Positions 10,636 through 23,129 are shown, counted from the stretch's first letter. The stretch: 64,000 bases of DNA from Panorpa germanica (GCA_963678705.1 OY783212.1:10540001-10604000); one strand, 5' to 3'. The notes: generated by a model not told the origin, from the sequence alone. Made by a program: numbers and translations.

Positions 10636-11490
10636 TCGAAAAACTATATTTTTACAAGTTTTTACCTTTGTTTACGTTTCAGGAACCATTATAAAACCAC
10701 TGACTGCATAAAAAACATTCAGTTAATTTCCGTGCAACATTATTGGGTGGCAAGAACATTCTTAGTTTCTAACGATGTGACTGTACCCTGTAGGTAAGGC
10801 ATATGCCACTCATTTTAGTGAATAAGTTCAAGTTCAAGTTCACTAGTTTTCAATGATGCTAATAGATAAAGATCTAAAATGATTTCGATATATATATATA
10901 TATCTATATATATATTTCTATATATATATATATATATATTTCGAAAAACTATATTTTTACAAGTTTTTACCTTTGTTTACGTTTCAGGAACCATTATAAA
11001 ACCACTGACTGCATAAAAAACATTCAGTTAATTTCCGTGCAACATTATTGGGTGGCAAGAACATTCTTAGTGTCTAACGATGTGACTGTACCCTGTAGGT
11101 AAGGCATATGCCACTCATTTTAGTGAATAAGTTCAAGTTCAAGTTCACTAGTTTTCAATGATGCTAATAGATAAAGATCTAAAATGATTTCGATATATAT
11201 ATATATATCTATATATATATATATATATATATTTCGAAAAACTATATTTTTACAAGTTTTTACCTTTGTTTACGTTTCAGGAACCATTATAAAACCACTG
11301 ACTGCATAAAAAACATTCAGTTAATTTCCGTGCAACATTATTGGGTGGCAAGAACATTCTTAGTGTCTAACGATGTGACTGTACCCTGTAGGTAAGGCAT
11401 ATGCCACTCATTTTAGTGAATAAGTTCAAGTTCAAGTTCACTAGTTTTCAATGATGCTAATAGATAAAGATCTAAAATGATTTCGATATA

Positions 11491-14059
11491 TGCGCCACAT
11501 TCCTGATACATAGCAATAATATTAAAATACATCATGTAACATTCAAGGAATTATCTACCTACTAAAGAAAACTAATTTGCAAATGTTCATGAAATTAGGA
11601 TTTATAGTCCAAACACTTAGGATACGTTAGTATTGCAACAGTGTTGTTACCAGGTTTTTATGTATTAAAGTATACACCGCCTTACATATTCCCCACCACT
11701 CTGTCGTAGTACTGAACTTGAAAACGCGAAAACGATTCCCGCGACCAGACCCATTCAATTCGTTCAACGAGAAGGAAGAGATAAAATCAACAAGTAAAAC
11801 TGATAAGAATATTTAATAATATTTCTTAAAATTCTATATATTTAATTTATTTAACATCGGTTTAATACCGATATAAGTCCTGTATTTTAGCTGAATTACT
11901 GCTAGTAAATCTCCAGGTAAGAGTCCTTTAATTATTATACATATATAAAAGTGTTACATATTTTCATCATTTCTAATAATCAATTATGTTATGCATGTAT
12001 GTAGTTTGTAGAATATATTTAAACCATACTCTTTGAATTTCTCTGTAAATTCTACTGTGAAATTATATATTTAAACAAAATCGGTAAAAAACTAAAGTGT
12101 GAAAAAAGTTTATGAAAACGGAAAAGTGTTGGTCTTAAAAACCATAGCGATTTTTTATTTTTTATTTTTAGGGATTCAGTACTGTTTTTAAATGATAAGC
12201 TCGTTATGTTGTTCAAATAGACATATAACAGGGCTATAAGCAAATAACCTACAAACCACATAAATAACTTGATCTAGTTCATCTAGCAAAATTAAAACGG
12301 AAATTAAAATATAAAAAAATAATATAAATTAATAAATTGATATTTAATTAATATTTTTGTGTGAATAAAATGTTGTGCAATAATTTCAAACGAGCAGTTT
12401 GAGCAAATATTATGGAATGAATTTTATACAATTCAGAAATAATATCAAATTAGTAAAACACACAAATTGTGAAAAATTGCGTGAGATGTTACTGAAAATC
12501 CCCAAAAGTGTCATCTTCCTGGTTAAAAAAAGTGAAATGATAAATTGAACACAGTTATAAAACGAATTAGGAAGAACTTATTGTTTTTGTAGATTTTTTA
12601 ACTATAAATTCCCAAAACGTGTGTAATCTAATGACGTTTTCTATGTGCAGTTATTTTTGTATTTTATTGCAAATGATTGTTGTTCAGTAATATTATATTA
12701 CTCTGACCTGACTATCACCAGATTAAAAAGTAGTGCACAATGAAATGAAAATGAATCTTCCAGAATAATTGAAAACGCCATTGCTGAACATATGACGTCA
12801 CTGAACCATCGCCATGTTGTGACGTATCGATTTATCGATTCCAATTTGACACAATTTAGTTTTTTAAATAAATTGTCTTTTAATTAATTTACAATTTTTG
12901 TAAAATTAACTTTATGCCATTTATATTACAACGTACAACGTAATATAAACATTTACGTAAACGTTACATTTCAAGTTTAGCTAACGAGAATAGCTAATAT
13001 AAAGAGAATAGCAGAATAAAATAATAATTTATTTCTGTAATTATAATTAGATAATTTCTGATTAGTGATATTTTTATGTTCTATTAGAAAATGAGTTACA
13101 TGTTTTACCGTATTTTATTGAAAAATGTTATGTCCTGCGTGCAGTGATTTTGACAAAGAACAAATGTAATTTTTTGCGAATTGCAAGTTTTTTCTCGCAC
13201 TTAAAACGTAATGAAAAAATAAATGTTTGCGCCTGGCCTACGAAACGGTAAATGCGGCACTGCAGTAGGAGATCAAAGAATTGCAATACAAATGCACCAT
13301 TTTTCTGAATAGAAAAGGGCCATAAAATATTTTTGTGTCGTTTTTAAAGAAAAATTATTTAATGACACGTTTGATGCAATCTCGTGAAATTACTTACGCT
13401 AATTACACAAGATTAATTAATTAAGTAATAATGCTAATCACACAAAACCAACGCAACGGAGGCTATATTCCCATTTGAATCCTACTAACAGTAGCACTGC
13501 CTAATAAATATAGATTTAATTTGGCATGCACACATTCAAATGAGCGGTATAACGATATTAGCGGACTCCGAAACTGTATTTAACATTTTCTTTAAACATT
13601 TATCATGTTAAAGAGTAATTTAATACTTCAATAGTTATCATAATTTTTGTTAATTAGAAGTAAATAGATTTGGTAACCGTAGTTAATATTTATAAGTTAA
13701 TGAATCGCCAAATACTTGATGCAGCTCTGATTATTGTGTTATTTAAATTCAACATATGTACACATGAAATAATCTTGGTAATACACTGTAGAAATGAGAC
13801 AGAAGATAGTTCTTTCTTTATCTCCCAAACGCGCTAATTCATTTTTTATCGGTTTGCTTTCTTTTGACATTTATTTTCAATTTGTTTGTGATTCATATTT
13901 TGTTAACAGCTATTATAAATGAATTTATTTAGGATACATTTCACATGACTGCTCAAATATACGAATATTAAATAGAAATGTGTGTTACAAAATATATCTA
14001 TAAGAGCCTTGCCTTAATTTCTATAAGACTGTACCATATATTGATAAAGTTGTCTATCA
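11491..14059. other. Intergenic AT-rich DNA, no gene recognised
   Basis: Very A+T-rich. The longest open frame is an unremarkable 69 codons (12052-12261). Around 12795-12840 there are two TGACGT motifs, which on their own do not define an element. Confidence 0.55.
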
Positions 14060-14430
14060 TAACCTAAAACGTCCTATTATTTTTAATTAACTCGGTATAG
14101 TTTATGAGATATTAACAGTTAAAGAAGGTCTCTTTTAACATTAAAGAGATACAACGTTATTAAAAATTCCAATCTAAGGTACGTCACGCTGCAGATTTGA
14201 CATCTCTTCTATAGAACAGAGACGGATACGAAAAGTTGGGTTAAGTATCCTAGCAAGTATTATATTACGATAGTTGTGAAAAAGAAAAGATAATCTGGAT
14301 TACTAATTTGTTCTATGACGTCTTATTCAAAGCTAAAACATGCGGAAAAATTGAAATTCAAATTTGATATAGCTATAACTCCGTAAACTTCTGGATATTT
14401 AAAAAATATAAACGTCAATATAAAAACATA
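14060..14430 (+). repeat. Dispersed repeat C, copy 1
   Basis: Matches the reverse complement of about 23130-23400 with many substitutions and small gaps. Shared blocks include GAGATA(T/C)TAACA, GGTACGTCAC, an AGCTATA(A/T)CTCCGT-like block and CTTCTGGATATTT-like block. Non-coding. The two copies face each other across the nested-element block at 15413-22637. Confidence 0.65.
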
Positions 14431-15412
14431 ATAAAAAATTAAAGAAACAACTAAAAGGAGTTCACAAGCCCATTATACTATGTATACGTGTGTGTGTAAA
14501 TACGGTGAATCCACCGCAGTAACACAACTTGTTGAAACCACGTGTTACTTTTAAATCGAGAAATCCCTTAAAGCATGTGACACGTTATTCCATGGATAAA
14601 TGAGCAAGTGCACTCTTCCTCTGTCTTCCAGGATTAGATATCTTAAAACCCAGTACTCTATTAGTTATAAGCTTACACTGAGAGAATTCAGTTTCTTTAG
14701 TAACAATGAAATGCCATAATACCTTTTTCTAACACCTTATTAAATGATGAAATCTAAATATGTATTAATTTTACTTACAACAAACTAACTACTATAGCAT
14801 CAGTAATAAACCTTCATCTTATGAATGCAGCTGAAATGAAAATATCTGAGAAAGACATTAGATCCTAAAAAGAGCCTACAATGCATATGAAAAGCAAAAA
14901 GAAGCGTAGAAACTGTATTGGCTAATAGAAAATCGTCAGATTGCACAATATTATTAAACAATATAATCGAATACGGAAACCATATGAAGAAGCCACAGAT
15001 AGCAACATCAAAGGCATCCGGAATATTATGAATGTGTCAGGATATGTAATAACGATATTCACAGAGATGTGAGGAATGCTATAGTCGCTGACGAAATTAA
15101 CCTAACTTTTAGCTCGTTTAAATCTTTCAATTATTCAAACAAATTATTCACGAATACTATTATTTAGTATTAATTAATTGTATGTCTTTCTGCTTTACAA
15201 TGTACAGTATTATATTTCCTGATACATTTAATTCTTATATAAATTCCAACTTAAAACTAATTTTAAACTGTGCTAGACTTTGATAGACGAATACTACATA
15301 TCAAACTAAATAAAAGTAAATTTCGTTTCTGCGTCGAGTATACTTGTGCGAAAGAGATATCACTATTTACTATGAACATATTTAAATCTTTAGTAAAACA
15401 AATTTAAAAGAC
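14431..15412. other. Intergenic AT-rich DNA, no gene recognised
   Basis: No supported feature up to the first TTA-flanked element. Confidence 0.55.
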
Positions 15413-15768
15413 TTAGGCCCGGTTGCTCATCTAACTATTCAACGTATAGATAGGTACCTAACTGTTCATAGATATCTCAATAGTTATCACCAGTTCAAAT
15501 AAATCCGGTTGCTGCGTATGAAAACAACAGTATGTTAACTATCGTTAGTTACCCGATGTGATTTAACATTTTTTTTATATATATTTTAATAGATCTGCCG
15601 CTCAATAGATGGTGATTCTATTAATTTTAGCATTATTGTGTGAGAGTTGTTATGTAAAGAAGTAGAATTTGAAATAATGTTAAAGGAACTACAAAAATAT
15701 ACAAAAATTCGTTAAAGATTATTCATTAAAGTTTTCACCCATTTGAATTAAGTATATGTATACCTAAT

Positions 15769-16413
15769 TGTTCATAAATGCATGCCATATTCATATTTAT
15801 ATATCAATATCTTGCCTTTATTTTTAATTAATGTTAGTTTTAAGAATTCTCTGTTTTAATTCATTTATATTTTATGCGTATTTGTTTTTATATATACTGC
15901 CGCCTTGGGAAACCATAATACTGCTTAAGTAAATATCCTTTGTTTATATGAGTCACTTCTCTAGGGTCCACACTACGTAAATGTTTCCGATTCATTCTTA
16001 TTAACTCAAACCTGGAACGTAACGCACGCTTTAACCTATTAGTGCATATACAAATAATGATAATTACACATATTATTATACATAACTAAAACCGCGAGTT
16101 ACATTTACTTAGTGTCGTAACTAGTATTATCATCAATTAAAATATTTAATCAATTTATGTAATTCAATAGTGTAGTTTTAAAATAAATGTAATCTAAAAA
16201 AGTTCTGATGTTTTGCTGTGTCTTTGATATAAATAAAAAATTGTTATTAATTAGTTAATAACAAAAATGTCCTTCATAACAAATTGTGCGCACCCTAAGC
16301 TATTGAAAGGAACTGAGCGACATTTGCCGTTCGAGAACTTGGATACCGCCGACAGATCGCAGATACGCCCTAGCCAGCCTATAGATCTCTATAAGGTCCA
16401 AACTCCCCAAACA
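15769..16413 (+). repeat. BEL/Pao 5' LTR
   Basis: Starts TGTTCATAAATGCATGCC, ends CTCCCCAAACA; 645 bp. Same sequence at 20464-21112. Confidence 0.9.
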
Positions 16414-17217
16414 TTTTGGTCCTTCTTCGAACCGGATATTCATCAGTAAGGTGAACATACCAGCAAAAAACCTCATTTTTGCGCCCAATTTTTATCAAAA
16501 ACTACGCAGCAAGTTGCAGCCATTTTGGGTTCAGCTTCGAACAAAGAACTTCACACGCCAGTGGTGGTCAAGGTATTCCTGAACATTATTCTTATAAATT
16601 CCACCTATCCTTAATATTATCTCTATTTTGGGTTTTTTCATTTACATTTTATTTTTATACACTTTTACATATATTACGTTTTAGTTGTTAATGCATTATT
16701 TCAAGGTGTTTGGCCATCAATGAATATTTCTAACATTCATTACGTCATTCATGCGTCTCACTCACATAATTTATTATTGTTTATGTGAGTTCTGTTGAAT
16801 TTGATAAGCCGTTGAACCCTCGTATACTCCAGTCATTAACGTCACTACTAGACTATGACTGTTCTGTTTAAGAGCGACGTATTTCGTGTTATTTGGACAC
16901 ATCCTCTTGCCTCGTTTAATCTAGCCATTTAACGCCTTACTAGGCTATGACTATTTTTAGAGCTCGTATTTCGTGTTACTTGGACACAACTTTTGCCGTT
17001 TATACTTCAGTCATTTAACGTTCTACTACTGGACTATGACTGCGTAGGGCATATACATTCAAACATTTGTGTTATTGAACACAGGGTTCGTATTACGTCT
17101 GTTACGTAATAGCCCACAACTAATATTATTTCGAACAATAATATATACATTAAATCATTTTTAAACATACATACATTTAAAAAGAGTTCGCAAAAATTAT
17201 TTAAAGCTCCATTCACA

Positions 17218-17706
17218 ATGTCGTTAAATACTTTAAATACAAAAACACATCGTATTAAATTAACATTTATACAATGCAGCCAGGCAATTGGAAATATTGA
17301 TATAGCAGATTCATCCACGTACGATGTGGAAGAAATAAAAATTTGTTATAAACAATGGCAACCACAAATTTCTTCTATTGATAAAATTCACGCTCAAATG
17401 ATAGAATTGACAGAAGATGAAAATAAATTAGATGAACACAATTGTGATTCTAACTTTACCCACAACTCGAGACTTCATAAATCCCTTTTAGTTTCACAAC
17501 GCGACAAATGCCTGCTTTGCAATAAAGATCACATTATTGGACATTGTAATAATTTTTTAAAACTTAACGTAAGGACTCGAATCGACGAGATCCGAAAAAG
17601 ACAGCTGTGCCTAAATTGCTTACGCAAAGGTCACACTACTAACAGCTGTAATTCAAAATACAGTTACAATACTTGCAAAAAGAAACACCAGTCATTGCAT
17701 TTTTAA
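17218..17706 (+). pseudogene. BEL/Pao gag-like remnant with zinc knuckles
   Basis: An open frame whose C-terminal half carries the double knuckle typical of BEL/Pao Gag (CLLCNKDHIIGHC and CLNCLRKGHTTNSC). Gag forms the particle and the knuckles bind RNA. The part of the family that normally precedes this is not recognisable. Treated as a fossil. Confidence 0.75.
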
Positions 17707-18161
17707 TTTCGACTCATAGATCGTAAAAATTCGGTGTCTTGCAGTGTTGTTATACATTTTAAATCGTTTTAATTACGACTCGTAGTTCGTAGGAATTCTA
17801 TGTTTTTTACACTGATTGTGAAACATTTTAAAGCGTTTTGAATACGACTCATAGATCGTAGGAATTCTGTATTTTACACCGATTGTAAAACATTCTAAAA
17901 ACGTTTTGATTGCGACTCATAGATCGTAAGAATTCTGTATATTACACTTATTGTAAAATATTATAAAACTTTTTGGGTAAAAACCGCGTTACCATACAAC
18001 ACATTCAAACACTGCATAGCAACAAAAAACACCATTCATTGCTACATATTGAAACAGAAGATTCGGATACTTCTGTTCCTAAAGCTAGCACTTCTAACAC
18101 CTATACTGCGCATGTCAATCGGACAATCAAGTAATGCTTTCGGCCGCTTTGGTAAGCATTC

Positions 18162-20420
18162 TTGATAAAGACGGTAAGCTCGATTATCGTTCGCGCACTT
18201 CTTGACAATCGTAGTCAAACTAGTTTCATTACCAATCGTTTAATTAGCAAATTAAATATTCCTACCAAACAATCGCACGTGGTAATTTCGGGAATCGGTA
18301 ATTCGGAAACTAAAATAAATAAGCAGGTAAAAATCGCTTTACATTCTGCAAATACAAATTACAAAACATTTGTAAACTGTCTCATAATAGACAAAATAAC
18401 TGATAATATTCCACACACTACATTGGATATTAACAATTTAGCAATACCCTCTAATATAAAACTAGCGGATCCTAGTTTTAATAAACCACAATCGGTGGAT
18501 TTATTATTGGGTGCCGATGTATTTTGGAAACTCCTACGTGTTGGCAATACAAAGCTTTTTAATAATCGATTAAATTTGCAACGTACCTCCTTGGGTTGGA
18601 TAGTTACCAACTATAAAGTTAATACTAACAACAACAATGCTCATTGTTACCACGCATCTTTACAAACTCAAATGTCCAAGTTTTGGGAAATTGAGTCTGT
18701 TAAGGAATGTAGCTCTTTAACGATAGAGGAACAGGCGTGTCAAGAACATTTCAATAAAACTACCACTCGCGATTCCGATGGTAGATTTGTAGTAACTTTA
18801 CCACTAAAATTGCCTGCATCAATGCTAGGAGATTCCAAGACGGCCACTACTAAACGCTTTCTGTCACTTGAAAGAAAGTGTGCTAATAACGAGCAATATA
18901 AATCAATTATATTGGCGAATCATTCCATAACCAAATCAAATCCTATATTTGATACATTCTCAAACTTAAGAACTCTCAATAGAGTCACCGCGTATTGCCT
19001 ACGTTTTATACACAACTGTAGAAACAAACAAAATAAGGCAAACGGCATTTTAACGGTTACAGAATTACAAGATTCAATGCAACTTCTTGTGAAGTTAGCA
19101 CAAAAAGAACATTTTGCGTCTGAATTAAAAGCTCTAAAGTGTAACGCACCTTTGGCAAACAAAAGCACATTGCTTTGTCTCAATCCCTTTCTCGACGATA
19201 ACGACATCATTAGAGTAGGTGGCAGACTAAAATATTCAAATTTCGAATTTCACAGACGGCATCCTATTGTTCTACACAACAAACACAAATTAACAACGCT
19301 GATAATGGAGAAGGAACACCTGAGATTATTTCATCCAGGCCCTCAAAAATTATTATTCAGCATAAGGGACCAATATTGGCCCATTAAAGGCATTTCGTTA
19401 GCAAAAAACATCGTACATCGCTGTGTGACATGTTTCAGACAAAAACCGCGTTTTCCATCACCAAAAATGGGTTCTCTTCCATTTGCAAGAGTTTCTTTGG
19501 ACTTTCCGTTCAAAGACACCGGCGTCGATTATGCTGGCCCTATTATGGTCAGAAACAAATATGGCCGAGGTAGTAAGCTATTAAAATCTTACATTTTCTT
19601 ATTTATCTGCTTCGCAACAAAGGCTATACATTTAGAATTGGTTACTGAACTTACGACTCAGTGCTTTTTAGCTGCTCTGAATCGATTCATATCGCGCAGA
19701 GGCAAACCTAATATCATTTATTCTGATAACGGCACCAACTTTGTTGGAGCCAGCCGGGCCTTAGGTAAATTTTTATCGGATGGAAATAATGCAAAAACAA
19801 TAGAAACTGTGGCTTCTGATTTAACCATTACATGGAAGTTCATTCCACCATACTCGCCTAGTTGGGGAGGTTTGTGGGAGAGTAACATCAAGTCCACAAA
19901 AGCACATCTTAAACGCGCCATACAAAATAATCACTTTACTTTCGAAGACACTTACACATTGCTAACCCAAATAGAGGCAATACTCAATTCTCGCCCTCTT
20001 TACCTCGCCTCCAATGATCCTAACGACCTAGTTCCCATCACACCTGGACACCTGCTAATAGGACGGCAGCTTACTAGCATCGCTCCTGCAGAGGACGCTC
20101 CAATCAATCTTAGCAGAATGCAGCGCTTCACACAACTTCAGGACTGCATTCAAAACTTCTGGAAACGCTGGTCGAATGATTATCTTGGACACTGCAATCA
20201 ACTTTCAAAATGGAAAACTTCTACAGGTGTTGTACCGCAGCCCGGAAGTTTGGTTTTAATCAAAGAACCTAATCTACCTCCATCACACTGGATGTTGGGT
20301 CGTATAGTGAAAGTGAGTGTCAGTGATGATTTAACGGCTTGTCTAGCCACTATAAAAACAATCAAAGGCGAATTAAAACGTCTAGTGCGACATCTTGCTC
20401 CACTACCAATCGAACATTAA
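18162..20420 (+). pseudogene. BEL/Pao pol-like remnant: protease and integrase parts
   Basis: A long frame of 752 codons. The N-terminal part has the retropepsin-like start ALLDNRSQTSFITNRLISK. The second half has a zinc-binding H2C2 integrase N-terminus (HPGPQ then HRCVTCFR) and an integrase core with VDYAGP, SDNGTNFVGA and WGGLWE. The C-terminal part (PGHLLIGR, WKRW, GSLVLI) fits the DUF5641 domain of this family. No reverse transcriptase motif (for example a YxDD box) is seen. Fossil. Confidence 0.8.
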
Positions 20421-20463
20421 TTGAAACTTTGATAACATATCCCAATTTCAACGCCCGGGAGAA

Positions 20464-21112
20464 TGTTCATAAATGCATGCCATATTCATATTTATATATC
20501 AATAGATATCTTGCCTTTATTTTTAATTAATGTTAGTTTTAAGAATTCTCTGTTTTAATTCATTTATATTTTATGCGTATTTGTTTTTATATATACTGCC
20601 GCCTTGGGCAACCATAATACTGCTTAAGTAAACATCCTTTGTTTATATGAGTCACTTCTCTAGGGTTCACACTACGTAAATGTTTCCGATTCATTCTTAT
20701 TAACTCAAACCTGGAACGTAACGCACGCTTTAACCTATTAGTGCATATACAAATAATGATAATTACACATATTATTATACATAACTAAAACCGCGAGTTA
20801 CATTTACTTAGTGTCGTAACTAGTATTTTAATCAATTAAAATATTTAATCAATTTATGTAATTCAATAGTGTAGTTTTAAAATAAATGTAATCTAAAAAA
20901 GTTCTGATGTTTTGCTGTGTCTTTGATATAAATAAAAAATTGTTATTAATTAGTTAATAACAAAAAGGTCCTTTATAACAAATTGTGCGCACCCTAAGCT
21001 ATTGAAAGGAACTGAGCGACATTTGCCGTTCGAGAACTTGGATACCGCCGACAGATCGCAGATACGCCCTAGCCAGCCTATAGATCTCTATAAGGTCCAA
21101 ACTCCCCAAACA
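20464..21112 (+). repeat. BEL/Pao 3' LTR
   Basis: 649 bp, the same as 15769-16413 apart from about eight substitutions and one extra 4 bp. Confidence 0.9.
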
Positions 21113-21215
21113 CTAATAATATGATGTAATATAAAACAAAAATAAATATCAATGTTTACATTATATTAAAATAATACATATGTTTGATTTGTAACAAGCA
21201 ATAATTACATTATTA

Positions 21216-21432
21216 TTATCTGAAATAAGATTCTATAACATAGACTCTAATTGTACTTTGTCCAGCTATTCGATGCGAGTAATCCTCTGCATTTTGTATT
21301 TCGTTATGAAGATTTGAATAAGCAAACTCCTCATCTTCATCAATTGCAACATTGTGCAGCACAGGAGATTTCACAATAATACTCATTGATGTTTTCAGTT
21401 GATATCTAAGCTTTAGTGCTATTGAATAGTTA
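21216..21432 (-). pseudogene. HARBI1-like nuclease, C-terminal remnant
   Basis: On the minus strand the ~72 codons ending at 21216 read ...KLRYQLKTSMSIIV then KSPVLHNVAIDEDEE and end RVYVIESYFR. The RY.L and VLHN.AI motifs mark the end of the DDE_Tnp_4 nuclease domain of PIF/Harbinger transposases. Only this tail survives; the catalytic residues lay in deleted sequence. Its position and strand inside the TTA-flanked element 1 fit an internally deleted autonomous parent. No start codon is assigned because the 5' part is gone. Confidence 0.75.
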
Positions 21433-21488
21433 CCGGGTTAGTTATCGTACATCGGATAGGTAACTATGAAAGCAGCAACCGGGCCTTA

Positions 21489-22095
21489 GGTCTGTCTCAG
21501 TATGGGACCGTATTTAAGCGTCGGCGTATTCGGACGTAAATCGGCGGATTGGAGTAGCTACAAAGGAAACCGCCTATGTGTGGTCACAATACATGTTTAT
21601 ACTAATTTATTTATCTATACTTTTGATGCAACATTCAGTTGTTGTTTACGTCTTAAATCTAGTGTGCCTGGATGTTATCTTATTATGTTATTGGATACCG
21701 AGCAGATAACATAATCAAACGCATATGCTTACTGCATAATATACATACTCATAACATATACTCGTACTCATACTCATACTCGTCATACGTGATGTCGCGA
21801 TAGACGCGAAAAGACCCGTATGGCAGCGAAAGAAGTAGCAATCCCCTCCAGTCTAGGCGGCTGTTTGTATTTACAAAGGTTTGTAGTAGTAGTAGTAACG
21901 CTTGGATAAAATTCTCCTTTATACGCTTCTACTGTGCGAGGTAGTGCCTCCCGTATTCGGACGGCTTTGTAGCGTGCAGTCTGAGAGCTCCAGAGCGATC
22001 TCATTACATTTACATGGTTCGGATAGGTAAAGCGTAGTAGCCCGTATACGTCCGGCAGAAATTCGCTTAAATACGGTCCCATACTGAGACAGGCC
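21489..22095. mobile_element. Harbinger-type MITE 2 (607 bp), copy 1
   Basis: Ends GGTCTGTCTCAGTATGGGAC (left) and GGCCTGTCTCAGTATGGGAC (read inward from the right); about 32 bp inverted, including ACCGTATTTAAGCG. Flanked by TTA at 21486-21488 and 22096-22098. Non-coding. An inverted, near-identical copy of the same length is at 35158-35764. Confidence 0.85.
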
Positions 22096-22098
22096 TTA

Positions 22099-22634
22099 GG
22101 CCCTCAGCACACGACGCGACTGGTTGCAAACCTTAGCCCCGAATCTGCTCGAACCGAATGTCATTACAACTGTGTTGTTAGTAAAAGAACGAAAGTGTTT
22201 ACGAGTGAGATAAAGCACACGGCATGAACGTAACTAAACTGATTTTAAACTGGTTTTGAGCATATATTCAGCAACTAGATTTCTCGGTCGGCAGGGCACT
22301 GTTGGTTTCATGATGACATCATCAACAGAGATGTTTACGAAAAGTATTTAAATACATACATACAATCAAATATAACACTAATAGAATCCCCTGTTTTGCT
22401 ATTGTTAAAAATTCTACAGAGTCACGATACACGGCTCGACATGGCTCGTGCTCGTTTTCGTTGAAAACTTTCTCGTTTCTCGTTTAGTTTGCAATCAGCC
22501 GACTCGTGTGCCCTTCTCGTGTTTTATTTCATATCTCATATCTCGATCTCTCACTAACAACACTTGTAATCACATTCCCTTCGGGTTGATTCGGGGCTAA
22601 GGTTTGCAACCAGTCGCCTCGTATGCGGAGGGCC
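22099..22634. mobile_element. Harbinger-type MITE 3 (536 bp)
   Basis: Ends GGCCCTCAGCACACGACGCG at 22099 and GGCCCTCCGCATACGAGGCG read inward from 22634. The inverted repeats extend about 90 bp (shared ACTGGTTGCAAACCTTAGCC block). Flanked by TTA at 22096-22098 and 22635-22637. Non-coding; no other copy in the window. Confidence 0.8.
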
Positions 22635-22637
22635 TTA

Positions 22638-23129
22638 CTTACTCCGACAATCTGACTACATGTTCTTGTTTGCATGGCGTATGCTCATACGCTCGTCAAG
22701 CGCTGTTATCGCGTTAAAATTGATATTAGTTGTATTTGTACATTTTACATGTATGTTGTCATCATTACGCACATAGCAAAAAATCACTAGAAATAATTTT
22801 CATTATTTAAAGTTTAAAACTATGAAAAACAATTCTCTTGTCGACATTCATTTTGTTAAAAAATTAATCAAAAATAAGATAACATTAATAGATTATCAAC
22901 TTTTTTTTATTGAGACATGTTATCTACTTTTCACATGCCGCTCGCACTCATTGCAATAAAACCAGTGTGTATGTGTGTGTGTGTGTGAAATATAGTAATG
23001 TAAATACAATGTTAATAATAAATAAACTATAAGAGGTGGTCCTCGTTTTCAGTTATCTTATTTTATCGTTCTGCATACAAATAGTTCTGTATACTAGTGA
23101 AGCGAGAAAGATGATTAAAATAAATTTGA
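22638..23129. other. Intergenic DNA with a short (GT)n tract
   Basis: A (GT)n microsatellite at about 22966-22987; no gene recognised. Confidence 0.6.

Larger units (their letters stand above)
7599..11490 (+). repeat. Tandem array of ~300 bp units (7 units), split by a LINE
   Basis: Units begin GAAAAACTATATTTTTAC at 7599, 7906, 8221, 10329, 10638, 10943 and 11236; the third is split by an insertion at 8451-10246. Periods run 293-315 bp and vary mostly through the TA-rich tract that ends each unit. The shared core is near identical between units by eye. In each unit a pyrimidine-rich run ending TTTCAG (for example 7944-7950... up to the core start at 7951) precedes a 111 nt open core that ends CTGTAG|GTAAGG. 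The near identity points to recent unequal exchange or amplification. Confidence 0.9.
15769..21112 (+). mobile_element. BEL/Pao LTR retroelement fossil, broken
   Basis: It is 5.3 kb with LTRs at both ends (TG...CA), flanked by CTAA on both sides (15765-15768 and 21113-21116). A primer-binding-like stretch TTTTGGTCC follows the 5' LTR, and a purine-rich CCCGGGAGAA precedes the 3' LTR. Parts seen in order: gag zinc knuckles, a BEL-type aspartic protease, a zinc-binding integrase N-terminus, an integrase core and a C-terminal DUF5641-like domain. No recognisable reverse transcriptase. It is broken in several places. The LTRs differ at roughly eight bases and one 4 bp gap in ~645, so the insertion is fairly young but not new. 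Confidence 0.85.
15416..21485 (-). mobile_element. PIF/Harbinger element 1, split by a BEL/Pao insertion
   Basis: Ends GGCCCGGTTGCT at 15416 and its inverse AGCAACCGGGCC ending at 21485, each flanked by TTA (15413-15415 and 21486-21488). A TTA target duplication with GG-starting ends is the PIF/Harbinger signature. Without the nested retroelement (15769-21112) it is about 726 bp. The right portion keeps the end of a HARBI1-like nuclease on the minus strand, which confirms the family. It is an internally deleted derivative of an autonomous element. Confidence 0.8.

Noticed and set aside
12795-12840. TGACGT-containing stretch as a hairpin MITE
   Set aside because: Two short motifs without extended inverted repeats.
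21783-22082. 99-codon frame in MITE 2 (also 35171-35470)
   Set aside because: Lies wholly within the MITE and includes its terminal repeat; no domain recognised, and the element is a typical non-coding derivative.
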